DNA from: an uncultured Flavobacteriaceae bacterium
GTDB taxonomy: Bacteria; Bacteroidota; Bacteroidia; Flavobacteriales; Flavobacteriaceae
Length of the DNA: 64,000 bases
Assembly (NCBI GenBank): GCA_947494715.1
Contig: CANLWG010000024.1
Span: 1 to 64,000 of the forward strand
Reading direction: 5' to 3'
This document shows, one piece after another, positions 34,106 to 43,292 of the stretch. Position 1 is the stretch's first letter. Each line of letters starts with the position of its first letter. A model generated the notes under the pieces. It made no database searches and was not told the origin of the DNA. It worked only from the letters and a program-made list of their open reading frames with translations. Made by a program: the position numbers and the translations under genes.

Positions 34106-34834
34106 TTATTTTGTTGCAACATAAATAGAAGCGACCCCAAATGTTTGGGGCTCGTTCACTACATCTATAAACCCCGTTTTACGCAAAATATTGTTGAAGT
34201 CCGTACCATGTGGAAAAACCGATGCGGATTTGGACAAATAGGAGTAAGCGGATTTGTCCTTGGAGAAGAGTTTGCCTATGGCGGGAAGCATGTATTTGCA
34301 ATAGAAATGGTACCCTTGCTTAAAAGGTGCTTTGCTCGGAACTGCAGTCTCCAACACCACAAAAGTGCCTGACGGTCTTAGAACGCGATAAATCTCCATC
34401 AAACCCTTTTCCAAAGTTTCGAAATTGCGTACTCCAAAGGCTACCGTAACTGCATCAAATGTATTTTCGGGGAAGGGGAGATTTTCACTGTCCCCAATGA
34501 CCATCTCAACAGTGCTTTCTAGATTTTTTGCTTCTACCTTTTTTTTGCCCACCTCAAGCATACCTTGGGAAATATCCAGACCTATAATTTTATCGGCTCC
34601 GGTCTTGACCAGACTAATGGCCAGATCACCGGTTCCCGTGGCAATATCAAGAATTTGGACAGGTTTTTTTTTCTGCAGGATTTTTACGACCCGTTTTCTC
34701 CATTTTACATCCAGTCCAAAGGAGATAACCCGATTTAGCCCATCATAGTTTTTGGAAATGGTATCGAACATTTGAGTTACCTGCTCCTTTTTTCCAGAAC
34801 CGGAATCGGAATATGGAGTGATTTTTTTCTGCAT
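34106..34834 (-). CDS. ubiE: Demethylmenaquinone methyltransferase
   Basis: About 242 aa from the ATG at 34834; the upstream ATG at 34864 would fall before the -7 box. Motifs: MFDTISKNYDGLNRVISFGLD, SAM-binding ILDIATGTGDLAI, VTVAFGVRNFETLEKGL and the C-terminal FNNILRKTGF region. It methylates demethylmenaquinone in the last step of menaquinone synthesis. Operon with porT. Confidence 0.95.
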   Translation of the reverse strand: MQKKITPYSDSGSGKKEQVTQMFDTISKNYDGLNRVISFGLDVKWRKRVVKILQKKKPVQILDIATGTGDLAISLVKTGADKIIGLDISQGMLEVGKKKVEAKNLESTVEMVIGDSENLPFPENTFDAVTVAFGVRNFETLEKGLMEIYRVLRPSGTFVVLETAVPSKAPFKQGYHFYCKYMLPAIGKLFSKDKSAYSYLSKSASVFPHGTDFNNILRKTGFIDVVNEPQTFGVASIYVATK

Positions 34835-34850
34835 TCCAGGCAATTTTCGG

Positions 34851-34858
34851 CAAATATA
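34851..34858 (-). promoter_or_regulatory. -7 promoter element of ubiE-porT
   Basis: Minus-strand TATATTTG matches TAnnTTTG 17 nt before the chosen ubiE ATG and helps decide that start. Confidence 0.5.
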
Positions 34859-34937
34859 ACGCATACAGATCAGGTGGCTCTATTTGCGACCTTCAATATG
34901 GGCAAATGAACTTATTTTGAGTACTTGAAGCTTTATT

Positions 34938-34971
34938 TTGACCGGCAACACAATTAATTTGTGTAATTTTG
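34938..34971 (+). promoter_or_regulatory. Promoter of trkA-trkH
   Basis: TTG (34938-34940), a 23-nt spacer, then TAATTTTG (34964-34971) match the flavobacterial TTG-N17-23-TAnnTTTG consensus. The start of transcription would be near 34978, giving a leader of about 110 nt. Confidence 0.55.
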
Positions 34972-34980
34972 CACATCAGA

Positions 34981-35067
34981 ATTGGCAAGCAGGTTATACA
35001 AATGTGTATTGACACTCAAAGTGTTATTTCTTTCGATCAGTTGGTTTTATGTTTTATTCTTGCCAAT
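34981..35067 (+). promoter_or_regulatory. Structured 5' leader of trkA
   Basis: ATTGGCAAG (34981-34989) and CTTGCCAAT (35059-35067) form a perfect 9-bp closing stem around 69 nt that contain a smaller hairpin (ACACT-CAA-AGTGT). The structure would begin right at the predicted transcript start and end about 20 nt before the ATG. It matches no riboswitch class that I recognise. Confidence 0.4.
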
Positions 35068-35088
35068 GACAACAATGTATCCGATTAA

Positions 35089-36438
35089 ATGAAAATCATA
35101 ATTGCAGGAGCTGGTGAAGTGGGCTTTCATTTGGCAAAACTTCTTTCGTACGAATCCCAGGACATTACGCTCATAGATACCAATAAGGAAAGCTTGGTCT
35201 ATGCGGATAACCACTTGGATATACGTGTACTAAAGGGAGATGCCACTTCCATAGCGGTCTTACGGGACGCAAAAGTGGAAAACTCCGATTTGGTGATTGG
35301 GGTAACTTCCTCCGAGACCACAAATTTAACGCTTTGCATGTTGGCAAAGCAATTAGGAAGTAAACGGACTATTGCTCGGATTTCCAATACCGAGTTTGTT
35401 GACAATAGGGAAGTCATCAAGTTTTCGGACTTGGGAATCGATGAATTGATTTCCCCGGAAGAGCTCGCTGCTGCGGAAATACAACTCTTGTTGAATAAAT
35501 CTGCATTTAACGATACCTATGAATTTGAGGATGGCAAGTTGATCATGATTGGTGTGTCCCTGATCAAAACGGCACCTTTTGTTGGAAAAATGGTAAAGGA
35601 AGCTGCCAAAATTTTCCCGGAACTTCATTTTATGCCCATAGCCCTACAGCGTTTAGGTACACAGTTTACTGTTATACCTAGGGGGGATACCGTTTTTAAG
35701 GAAGGGGATCAAGTCTATTTCATTACGGTCAAGGAAGGGGTGGACGAGCTATATAAGCTCACCGGAAAGAAAAAGGCGGATATCAAAAATGTCATGATTT
35801 TGGGTGGAAGTAAGGTGGGTTTTAAAGCGGCCCGTGACCTTTGCGCCAAAAAATTCAATGTGAAGCTTATTGAAAAAAATAAGGAGAAGGCCTTTGATTT
35901 GGCCGATGATTTGCCCAATGCCTTGGTCATCAATGGGGATGGACGTAATGTAGAACTATTGGAAGAGGAGAGTTTAGACTCTATGGATGCCTTTATTGCG
36001 GTTACCGGAAATTCCGAGACCAACATAATGTCTTGTCTGGTAGCCAAATCCAAGCGCATTAAAAAGACAATCGCATTAGTGGAGAATATGGATTATTTTC
36101 AACTTTCCCACTCTATAGGTATTGACACATTGATCAATAAAAAGCTCCTGGCCGCAAATAATATATTCAGATATATTAGAAAGGGAGAAGTCGTAGCCTT
36201 GATGCGCCTTAACAATCTGAATGCCGAGATACTGGAATTTGTGGTGAAACCGAATTCCAGGGTAACCGGAAGTGTTATCCGCGAATTGGATTTTCCAAAG
36301 TCGGCCACAATTGGTGGTGTCGTCAGGAACGGGGAAGGTATTATTGCGTTGGGGGGCTTCAAAATCCAAGAAGGTGACCGTGTTGTGGTGTGTTGCCTAC
36401 CCGATGTAATTCCCAGAATAGAAAGATTGTTCCTGTAA
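35089..36438 (+). CDS. trkA: Trk potassium uptake regulator TrkA
   Basis: 449 aa with two tandem RCK units. Each has a Rossmann NAD-binding start (IIAGAGEVGFHLAKLL near residue 2; VMILGGSKVGFKAARDL near 232) followed by an RCK_C domain. It binds NAD(H) or nucleotides on the cytoplasmic side and gates TrkH. The stop overlaps the trkH start (TAATG). Confidence 0.96.
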   Translation: MKIIIAGAGEVGFHLAKLLSYESQDITLIDTNKESLVYADNHLDIRVLKGDATSIAVLRDAKVENSDLVIGVTSSETTNLTLCMLAKQLGSKRTIARISNTEFVDNREVIKFSDLGIDELISPEELAAAEIQLLLNKSAFNDTYEFEDGKLIMIGVSLIKTAPFVGKMVKEAAKIFPELHFMPIALQRLGTQFTVIPRGDTVFKEGDQVYFITVKEGVDELYKLTGKKKADIKNVMILGGSKVGFKAARDLCAKKFNVKLIEKNKEKAFDLADDLPNALVINGDGRNVELLEEESLDSMDAFIAVTGNSETNIMSCLVAKSKRIKKTIALVENMDYFQLSHSIGIDTLINKKLLAANNIFRYIRKGEVVALMRLNNLNAEILEFVVKPNSRVTGSVIRELDFPKSATIGGVVRNGEGIIALGGFKIQEGDRVVVCCLPDVIPRIERLFL

Positions 36439-37928
36439 TGACCCTTAATTCCAGAATTATATTCCATCTTATGGGGCTGCTATTGGTCTGCAATGGCGGA
36501 TTTATGCTTTTGGCCGCTTTGGTGAGCGGTATTTATGATGACGGGGTTACCTTGGAAATTACCACAGCAGCCATTTCCACCATGTTCGCTGGCGTGTTTG
36601 CCATGTTTTATACTAGGGGACATAAAAAGGAGGTAAAACGCAAGGAAGGATATATCATAGTTACTTTTGGATGGATCGTGATGTCCATTTCCGGAATGTT
36701 GCCCTATATATTCTCAGGCGCCATTCCCGGCATAACCAATGCTTTCTTTGAGACCATATCCGGTTATACCACCACAGGTGCATCCATTTTAGAGGATATA
36801 GAATCCCTGCCCAAGGGCATTCTTTTTTGGCGAAGCCTTACCCATTGGATAGGGGGTATGGGAATCATTGTTCTGGCGATAGCCATACTACCGCTTTTAG
36901 GGATTGGAGGAATGCAATTGTTCGCTGCCGAGGCTCCTGGACCGAACGCAGATAAATTGCATCCTAGAATCACGGATACGGCAAAACGACTGTGGTTGAT
37001 TTATTTTGGATATACCGCTGCTGAAACACTTTTGTTAAAGTTGGCCGGGATGTCTTTTTTTGATGCCATAAACCACGCTTTGGCTACCTTGTCCACAGGT
37101 GGTTTTTCCACTAAGAATGCAAGTCTCGCCTATTGGAACGATCAACCTTTGATTCAGTACATTGTAATCTTCTTTATGTTTTTGGCCGGCACCAATTTTG
37201 TACTAAGTTATTTTGCCTTCAAAGGGAAAGTGCAACGGGTAATCAAGGACGAGGAGTTTAAGTTCTACACGGCGTTCATTTTCTTCTTCATGATTATAGC
37301 TGCTTTGGTGGTTTATTTTAAAGCGAATGTTCCTATATCCGAGTATCACCCTATGGTTTTGGGCGAGGGAGAAAGTGCGTTTCGGCATGCCCTGTTTCAA
37401 GTCATTGCCGTAGTTACGACCACAGGTTTTGTTTCGGCAGATTTTACGGCCTGGACACCCTTTTTAACGATTTTCTTTTTTGGATTGATGTTTTTAGGCG
37501 GATCGGCAGGTTCCACTGCAGGAGGGATTAAGGTGATGCGGCATCTGCTCATCATTAAAAATGGTTTGTTGGAATTTAAGCGGACCTTACATATGAACGC
37601 TATAATTCCGGTACGCTACAATAACAAAACTGTCAGTGAACATATTGTTTACAACATCATTGCCTTTTTTGTGCTTTACATGTTACTGTTCGTTATTGGA
37701 GCTTTGGTCTTAGGGGCTTTGGGACTGGATTTTGTATCCGCCATAGGTGGGGCAGCCTCCTCCTTGGGCAATGTAGGGCCGGCTCTGGGCAGTCTTAATC
37801 CGGTCAGTAATTTTAATGGCCTGCCCGATGCCGGAAAGTGGTGGTGCGGTTTTCTAATGCTTGCCGGTCGATTGGAACTCTTTACGGTATTGATTTTATT
37901 GACCCCTTATTTTTGGAAGCGGATCTGA
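36438..37928 (+). CDS. trkH: Trk potassium transporter subunit TrkH
   Basis: About 496 aa from the ATG at 36438, which overlaps the trkA stop by one base. It is a polytopic membrane protein with four selectivity-filter repeats, including SGYTTTGAS, LSTGGFSTKNAS, VTTTGFVSADF and SLGNVGPALG. It takes up K+ (possibly Na+-coupled) under control of TrkA. Confidence 0.96.
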   Translation: MTLNSRIIFHLMGLLLVCNGGFMLLAALVSGIYDDGVTLEITTAAISTMFAGVFAMFYTRGHKKEVKRKEGYIIVTFGWIVMSISGMLPYIFSGAIPGITNAFFETISGYTTTGASILEDIESLPKGILFWRSLTHWIGGMGIIVLAIAILPLLGIGGMQLFAAEAPGPNADKLHPRITDTAKRLWLIYFGYTAAETLLLKLAGMSFFDAINHALATLSTGGFSTKNASLAYWNDQPLIQYIVIFFMFLAGTNFVLSYFAFKGKVQRVIKDEEFKFYTAFIFFFMIIAALVVYFKANVPISEYHPMVLGEGESAFRHALFQVIAVVTTTGFVSADFTAWTPFLTIFFFGLMFLGGSAGSTAGGIKVMRHLLIIKNGLLEFKRTLHMNAIIPVRYNNKTVSEHIVYNIIAFFVLYMLLFVIGALVLGALGLDFVSAIGGAASSLGNVGPALGSLNPVSNFNGLPDAGKWWCGFLMLAGRLELFTVLILLTPYFWKRI

Positions 37929-38029
37929 TATTGACTTCCTTGGCCTTTTTTCCATAGTATAGCTTTTTTGTTGAAATTCAGTACCTTCATTTCCAAGCTG
38001 GGGATAAATCATTTATACTTGTGAATATC

Positions 38030-38368
38030 ATGTATCCGAAGATTTATTTGTACAAACGCATAAAGGATGCCAAAATCCTTATAGATCGTCACTTTTCCGA
38101 CCCCATTAAGCTCAGTGATATTTCCGAGAGCGTGTATTTGTCAAAATATCATTTTTTAAGGCTATTCAAAGAAGCCTATGGAACTACGCCCCACCAATAT
38201 TTAAAACGTAAACGAATTGAAAAGGCCAAAAAGCTCCTTGCAAAAGGCTTGCCGATCAATGAGGTATGTACACAGGTTGGTTTTGAAAGTATACCCTCCT
38301 TTTCCAACCTTTTTAAAAGAGAAACCTCGTTTACACCTTCTGAATTTAGAAAACGCAATAATAAATAG
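38030..38368 (+). CDS. Short AraC-type transcriptional regulator
   Basis: About 112 aa from the ATG at 38030 (a GTG at 38021 adds three). The protein is only the AraC DNA-binding domain: two helix-turn-helix units, with LSDISESVYLSKYHFLRLFKEAYGTTPHQYLKRKRIEKAK and then INEVCTQVGFESIPSFSNLFKRETSFTPSEFRK. There is no sensor domain. It precedes two small genes on the same strand that it may control. Confidence 0.88.
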   Translation: MYPKIYLYKRIKDAKILIDRHFSDPIKLSDISESVYLSKYHFLRLFKEAYGTTPHQYLKRKRIEKAKKLLAKGLPINEVCTQVGFESIPSFSNLFKRETSFTPSEFRKRNNK

Positions 38369-38419
38369 CAATTTTAGATAAGTTTTTCCGCTCAACAGCT
38401 TGCATTTTTGTAAAAAACC

Positions 38420-38770
38420 ATGAAATTTCTTTACAAAATCAACTTGATCTTACTCATTGTATTGAGTCTTGCCACAGGGGTGTTCAAGATACTTCAACAA
38501 GAGGCGGACATAGAACTTTTTAAGGTATTGGGTATGACCACCGCACTCACGGTTGGGTTGGGTATAGTCCAAGTACTGGGAGGAATACTGTTGGCCCTTG
38601 TCCAAACCAGGAAATATGGGGCACTACTTATGATGGCTACCTTTGTTCTTGCTTCCATTGCCGTGTTTATGAATGGAATGATAGTATTCGGATTAATATC
38701 TTTACTTTTCATCCTTATGGCCTTTTGGGTGTATTTTAGGGAAACCGGAAAAAGTAAACAAATACAATAA
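38420..38770 (+). CDS. Small DoxX-like membrane protein
   Basis: 116 aa with four hydrophobic segments (about 4-20, 35-60, 68-86, 90-108), the size and topology of DoxX/SURF4-like proteins. It is three bases upstream of the monooxygenase-like gene, so the two are co-transcribed. The function is unknown. Confidence 0.65.
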   Translation: MKFLYKINLILLIVLSLATGVFKILQQEADIELFKVLGMTTALTVGLGIVQVLGGILLALVQTRKYGALLMMATFVLASIAVFMNGMIVFGLISLLFILMAFWVYFRETGKSKQIQ

Positions 38771-38773
38771 ACT

Positions 38774-39073
38774 ATGGCATACTACGTGATTACAAGGACA
38801 ATTATTGAAGATCATTCATCCAAGGATGATGTTCTTACAATGTCCAAGGAATCCGCTAAGATTTTTAGGAAACAACCAGGATTGATCGAAATGAAATCGT
38901 TGATAGCGGGGAACGGAACCCATTTATCGACCTATCTGGTATGGGAGAATCAGCAATCCCACCTGGCCTGTATGGAAAGCAAGGACTTTGATGGGGTTAC
39001 CGTACAATGGACAGCATTTATGAAGGAAGGCAAGATTAAGTTTGAGCTGGAAACCTATCAGCTTATTGACTAG
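38774..39073 (+). CDS. ABM-domain (antibiotic biosynthesis monooxygenase-like) protein
   Basis: 99 aa, the length of a single dimeric ferredoxin-like ABM domain. The KSAKIFRKQPGLIEMKSLIAGNGTHLSTYLVWENQQSH stretch fits the family. Members oxidise small aromatics or degrade haem, but many have unknown roles. Coupled to the DoxX-like gene. Confidence 0.72.
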   Translation: MAYYVITRTIIEDHSSKDDVLTMSKESAKIFRKQPGLIEMKSLIAGNGTHLSTYLVWENQQSHLACMESKDFDGVTVQWTAFMKEGKIKFELETYQLID

Positions 39074-39172
39074 ACTTCTGATTTTTGTATCCACTATTGG
39101 ACAGATAATAGTTTGCCAGCCGTACGGGTAAAGGAAATGCATGATGACCTGAAGCACAGGCTATTATTTTAT

Positions 39173-39976
39173 CTAATCTAGTACTATCACTTTGGTGTCC
39201 GGGGCTACGAAACTTTCAAAACGTTTCAGTATCTCCCGATTTTTGATTTCATAATGCATGGGGATTACTTTTTCGGGTTTGATTTCGTTTACGATATGCG
39301 CAGCTTCTTCTTCATTCATAGTCAAGTTATCACCGCCTATGGGGATCAAAGCAATCTCTATGTTTTTTAACCCTTTCATTTCGGGAATGTAATCCGTGTC
39401 ACCTGCATGGTATATTTTTAGGTTTCCATCCAAGTTTATGATAAAGCCTATATTTTCTTTTGATTTAGGGTGGGCCTTTATCCATAGAAAAACTGATTTC
39501 GTATTGTAAGCAGGTATTGCTTCTACATCAATATTATCATGTTTAAGGACATCTTTGGGTCTCATGACCTGTACATGATTGTTATAAGCCTTTAGTTTTT
39601 TTGAGACTCCTTTGGAGCAAATGATTTTTGTTTCCGATTTAATAACCTTGTCTATATCCTTAATGGAAAAGTGATCAGGGTGGGAATGCGTAATTAGTAT
39701 ATAATCCGCTTTTTCAGTAGTTTCAATTCCAACTGGGTCAATATAAATTACCTTGTCTTTTGTTTTGAGTTGAAAACTCGACGGGAAGAAATGGGATTTG
39801 TTCACCTTAATTGTTCCCCATGTGGATAACACTGTATTTTCCCCTATACTGGTTTGTTGGAGGGTCGGATTTCTTTTCTCGCTGATAGATATTTTTACCA
39901 TGGTACAACTTTGAACGAGCACAATTATGGGTATAAACAACATAAAGGAAACTCGTATTTTCATTTCCAATTTCAC
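39173..39976 (-). CDS. MBL-fold metallo-hydrolase lipoprotein
   Basis: 267 aa. The lipobox Cys is at about residue 24 (LVQSCTMV). The metal motif HSHPDH is complete, with a later H in YHAGDTD and a final PMHYE, as in the UlaG/RomA-like beta-lactamase fold. It is probably a periplasmic hydrolase of unknown substrate. The gene is alone on its strand. Confidence 0.87.
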   Translation of the reverse strand: MKLEMKIRVSFMLFIPIIVLVQSCTMVKISISEKRNPTLQQTSIGENTVLSTWGTIKVNKSHFFPSSFQLKTKDKVIYIDPVGIETTEKADYILITHSHPDHFSIKDIDKVIKSETKIICSKGVSKKLKAYNNHVQVMRPKDVLKHDNIDVEAIPAYNTKSVFLWIKAHPKSKENIGFIINLDGNLKIYHAGDTDYIPEMKGLKNIEIALIPIGGDNLTMNEEEAAHIVNEIKPEKVIPMHYEIKNREILKRFESFVAPDTKVIVLD

Positions 39977-40132
39977 TTTAGTTTAAAAACCAAAACTATG
40001 ACCAAGGATAATCATGTACTATGACCTTGGTCATTTTAGGAAGAAATATAATTGTTGGAATATGTAGAAGGAAATGAGCATTCCCTAGTTTCTGACCAGA
40101 CTTTAATTTCTCTTTTTCTACTTGGGTACAAA

Positions 40133-40160
40133 AAAACCCTCCTTGATCAAGGAGGGTTTT
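40133..40160 (-). terminator. Terminator after the aminotransferase gene
   Basis: A 28-bp perfect palindrome centred on TTGATCAA (arms AAAACCCTCC / GGAGGGTTTT) is followed by T residues on the minus strand, 18 nt past the stop. Confidence 0.85.
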
Positions 40161-40178
40161 ATATATATGAAAAGGATT

Positions 40179-41363
40179 TTAAACAACAGCCTTGATTCGC
40201 TTTACAGCTTCCCTTATCTCATCCTCAGAAGCAGCATAGGAAATACGGATACAGTTGGGGTTGCCAAAAGCTTGCCCGGTAACGGTTGCTACATTGGCGT
40301 GCTCCAACAAATACAAGGCGAAATCCGATGCATTTTCAATTTTGGTCCCGTTAAGCGTCTTTCCAAAAAAGCTGGAAATGTCCGGGAAGACGTAAAAGGC
40401 ACCTTCAGGGACATTGAGGTTAAAACCTTCGATTTCCCCAAGAAGTCCAAGGATTAGATCACGTCGCTCATGAAACTTATCGATCATAAACTGAATCTTA
40501 CTTACCGGTGCCTCTAAAGCAGTAATGGTGGCACGTTGCGCAATGGCATTGGCGCCACTGGTATTTTGTCCTTGAAATTTGGTGCAGGCCTTGGCAATCC
40601 AGTCTGCTGCGCCAATGTATCCTATACGCCATCCCGTCATGGCAAAGGCCTTGGAGACCCCGTTTACGGTAATGGTACGATCGTACATCCCTTCAATTCC
40701 TGCAATGCTCACATGTCCTCCCCGAAAATTAATATGCTCGTAAATTTCATCGGAGACTACGTAAATGTTGGGATGGTTCCGTAATACTTCGGCCAATCCT
40801 TCCAATTCCTCTTGGCTGTATACGGAGCCACTTGGGTTACAAGGTGAACTGAACCATAGCATCTTGGTCTTTGGTGTAATGGCTGCCTCCAATTGCGCTG
40901 CGGTTATTTTGAAGTCGGTTTCAATACTTGTGGGCACTTCAACGGGAATCCCCTCCGCCAACTTTACAATATCGCTATAGCTTACCCAATACGGTGCCGG
41001 TAGTATTACCTCATCGCCCTTGTTCAGCATACACATGGCCACATTGGCCAAGGACTGCTTGGCGCCTGTAGAAACCACAATTTGGTTCAATCCATATTCC
41101 AGATTGTTGTCCCGCTTGAATTTATTGGAGATGGCCTGCTTTAAATCGACATACCCATCTACAGGAGAATAACTGCTGTAGTTTTCGTCAATGGCTATTT
41201 TGGCCGCTTCCTTTATGAAGTCGGGGATGTTAAAATCTGGCTCCCCTAGACTTAGTCCTATAATATCTTTCCCTTGATTTCGTAGTTCCCGAGCTTTTGC
41301 TGCCATAGCCAAAGTGGCCGAAGTAGACATGCTGTTGATTCTTTCGGATAAATGGTTGCTCAT
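40179..41363 (-). CDS. Class I/II aspartate aminotransferase
   Basis: 394 aa. PLP-dependent fold type I: SLGEPDFNIPDFI and YSPVDGYVDLKQAI near the N-terminus, WFSSPCNPSGSVYS, YVVSDEIYEHI, and the PLP lysine in TVNGVSKAFAMTGWRIGYI. It transfers the amino group of aspartate (or a related amino acid) to 2-oxoglutarate. The start is 13 nt after the desaturase stop, so the pair forms an operon. Confidence 0.93.
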   Translation of the reverse strand: MSNHLSERINSMSTSATLAMAAKARELRNQGKDIIGLSLGEPDFNIPDFIKEAAKIAIDENYSSYSPVDGYVDLKQAISNKFKRDNNLEYGLNQIVVSTGAKQSLANVAMCMLNKGDEVILPAPYWVSYSDIVKLAEGIPVEVPTSIETDFKITAAQLEAAITPKTKMLWFSSPCNPSGSVYSQEELEGLAEVLRNHPNIYVVSDEIYEHINFRGGHVSIAGIEGMYDRTITVNGVSKAFAMTGWRIGYIGAADWIAKACTKFQGQNTSGANAIAQRATITALEAPVSKIQFMIDKFHERRDLILGLLGEIEGFNLNVPEGAFYVFPDISSFFGKTLNGTKIENASDFALYLLEHANVATVTGQAFGNPNCIRISYAASEDEIREAVKRIKAVV

Positions 41364-41376
41364 TTGCGGTATAGAT

Positions 41377-42480
41377 TTACTGGTACTGTAGGGCAGGCCT
41401 TTTGCCCAATTCCTTTAAATGTTTGAAGTGCGAAATTATAGCTTTTCTAGTAGTTTTATACTCGTTGTAGGGTAAATTAAATTCCTTTGCTGTCTGTTTC
41501 ACAATTTTGGAAATTTTTGTGTAATGTATATGACTGATGTTAGGAAAAATATGATGCTCTACTTGATGGTTCAAACCACCTGTAAACCAGTTTACGATCT
41601 TGTTTTTGGTACCAAAATTTACCGTTGTCAACAGTTGGTGAATGGCCCAGGTATTTTTCATATTTCCACTTTCATCGGGCAAGGGGGTCTCTGCCTCATC
41701 CACGATATGTGCCAATTGGAAGACCACACTTAAAATAACTCCGGCCACGTAATGCATGATAAAGAAGCCCAAAAGTACTTTCCACCAGGCAATGTCAATG
41801 AAAATAAGGGGCAAGACGATCCATATGGTAATGTAAAGGACCTTGGTTATAACCAAGGTGCTCCAATTGATTACCGGATTGGGTAGCTTACCATAACTAA
41901 GTTTTCGCTTCATATAGCGGTACATCTGCTGAAAATCCGTGGTGACGGCCCAATTAAAGGTTAACAACCCATATAAAAAAATAGAATAGAAATGCTGGAA
42001 TTTATGATGCTTTCTCCATTCTGCATGCCTTGAAAACCGTAAAATACGTCCTGCTTCCATATCCTCGTCATGGTCTTGAATGTTGGTATACGTGTGGTGG
42101 AGCACGTTATGCTGTACTTGCCAATTGTATACGTTCCCGGCAAGAATGTAAATACTACCTCCCATCAATTTATTGACCCATTTTTTCTTGGAATAGGAAC
42201 CGTGGTTGCCATCATGCATAACATTCATCCCTACCCCGGCCATGCCAACTCCCATAACAATGGTCAGCAACAGATTGGCCCAATTGGGAAGCCCCAAGGT
42301 GAGGATCAAAAAGTAGGGCGTAAGGAATAGGGCGAACATAACCACCGTTTTGAGGTGCAATCGCCAATTGCCGGTTTTCTTGATTTTGTTTTCCTGGAAA
42401 TAATCATTGACCCGCTTGTTTAACGTCCTGAAAAATTGAGCGGAATCTTTTCGTGAAAATCGAATGGTCTTTTGATCCAT
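41377..42480 (-). CDS. Membrane fatty acid desaturase
   Basis: About 367 aa from the ATG at 42480. The three His boxes of the di-iron site are present: HDGNHGS, HNVLHH and HQVEHH. At least four membrane segments lie around them. The HxxEHH form is typical of acyl-lipid/acyl-CoA front-end or delta desaturases. It probably adjusts membrane fluidity. First gene of an operon with the aminotransferase. Confidence 0.93.
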   Translation of the reverse strand: MDQKTIRFSRKDSAQFFRTLNKRVNDYFQENKIKKTGNWRLHLKTVVMFALFLTPYFLILTLGLPNWANLLLTIVMGVGMAGVGMNVMHDGNHGSYSKKKWVNKLMGGSIYILAGNVYNWQVQHNVLHHTYTNIQDHDEDMEAGRILRFSRHAEWRKHHKFQHFYSIFLYGLLTFNWAVTTDFQQMYRYMKRKLSYGKLPNPVINWSTLVITKVLYITIWIVLPLIFIDIAWWKVLLGFFIMHYVAGVILSVVFQLAHIVDEAETPLPDESGNMKNTWAIHQLLTTVNFGTKNKIVNWFTGGLNHQVEHHIFPNISHIHYTKISKIVKQTAKEFNLPYNEYKTTRKAIISHFKHLKELGKRPALQYQ

Positions 42481-42514
42481 GTAATGCAATCTTTTGATAA
42501 ATATAACGTAAATA

Positions 42515-42522
42515 CAAACCTA
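42515..42522 (-). promoter_or_regulatory. -7 promoter element of the desaturase gene
   Basis: Minus-strand TAGGTTTG matches TAnnTTTG, 35 nt before the ATG at 42480. Confidence 0.45.
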
Positions 42523-42571
42523 AATAGTCTTACTGTCCAACTAAAAAGGAATCTTTGCGATGTGAATATAC

Positions 42572-42579
42572 TATTTTTG
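42572..42579 (+). promoter_or_regulatory. -7 promoter element of rsmG
   Basis: TATTTTTG, 19 nt before the ATG. The surrounding TACTATTTTTGAC is identical to that upstream of nqrA at 52721-52733. Confidence 0.45.
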
Positions 42580-42598
42580 ACGAAATACAAATGTACGC

Positions 42599-43231
42599 AT
42601 GGGTGGTGAAATAGTATTAAAATATTTTCCCAATTTATCCGAAATACAAAAAAGACAATTTTTATTGTTGGAGGAACTTTATAAGGATTGGAATGTAAAA
42701 ATAAATGTAGTCTCAAGAAAGGATATCGATGAATTGTACTTGAGACATGTGTTGCATTCATTAGGTATTGCCAAGGTTCAAAAGTTTAAATCTGGGAGTA
42801 CTATTTTGGATGTAGGTACTGGGGGCGGTTTTCCAGGAATTCCCTTGGCCATTCTTTTTCCTGAAGTTCATTTTACTTTGGTAGATTCAATTGGAAAAAA
42901 AATAAAAGTGGTCCAAGAAGTCGTGGAAGGCTTGGAGCTAAAAAACGTTACGGCCATAAATGGGCGCGTTGAGGACCTGGAAGAACAATTTGATTTTATC
43001 GTGAGCCGTGCTGTAGCCGCAATGCCTACTTTTGTGCATTGGGTCAAAGGAAGAATCAAGAAAGAATCCATACACGAAAGGCGGAATGGGATTTTCTATC
43101 TTAAAGGGGGTGACCTTAAGGAAGAACTAAAGGGATATAAGGCCGTCCAGATTTTTGAATTGACCGATTATTTTGACGAAGCATTTTTTGAGACCAAAAA
43201 AGTGGTGTATTTACCTCAAAAGTTTAAATGA
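42599..43231 (+). CDS. rsmG: 16S rRNA (guanine-527-N7)-methyltransferase
   Basis: 210 aa. NVVSRKDIDELYLRHVLHSLGI and the SAM-binding ILDVGTGGGFPGIPLAILFP with later FDFIVSRAVA are diagnostic for RsmG/GidB. It methylates G527 (E. coli numbering) in the 530 loop of 16S rRNA. Confidence 0.96.
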   Translation: MGGEIVLKYFPNLSEIQKRQFLLLEELYKDWNVKINVVSRKDIDELYLRHVLHSLGIAKVQKFKSGSTILDVGTGGGFPGIPLAILFPEVHFTLVDSIGKKIKVVQEVVEGLELKNVTAINGRVEDLEEQFDFIVSRAVAAMPTFVHWVKGRIKKESIHERRNGIFYLKGGDLKEELKGYKAVQIFELTDYFDEAFFETKKVVYLPQKFK

Positions 43232-43292
43232 GCTCTTAATGGCTTATCCATTAATTGCATAGATTCTTGTGGCTTTACTTATGACATTGTTA

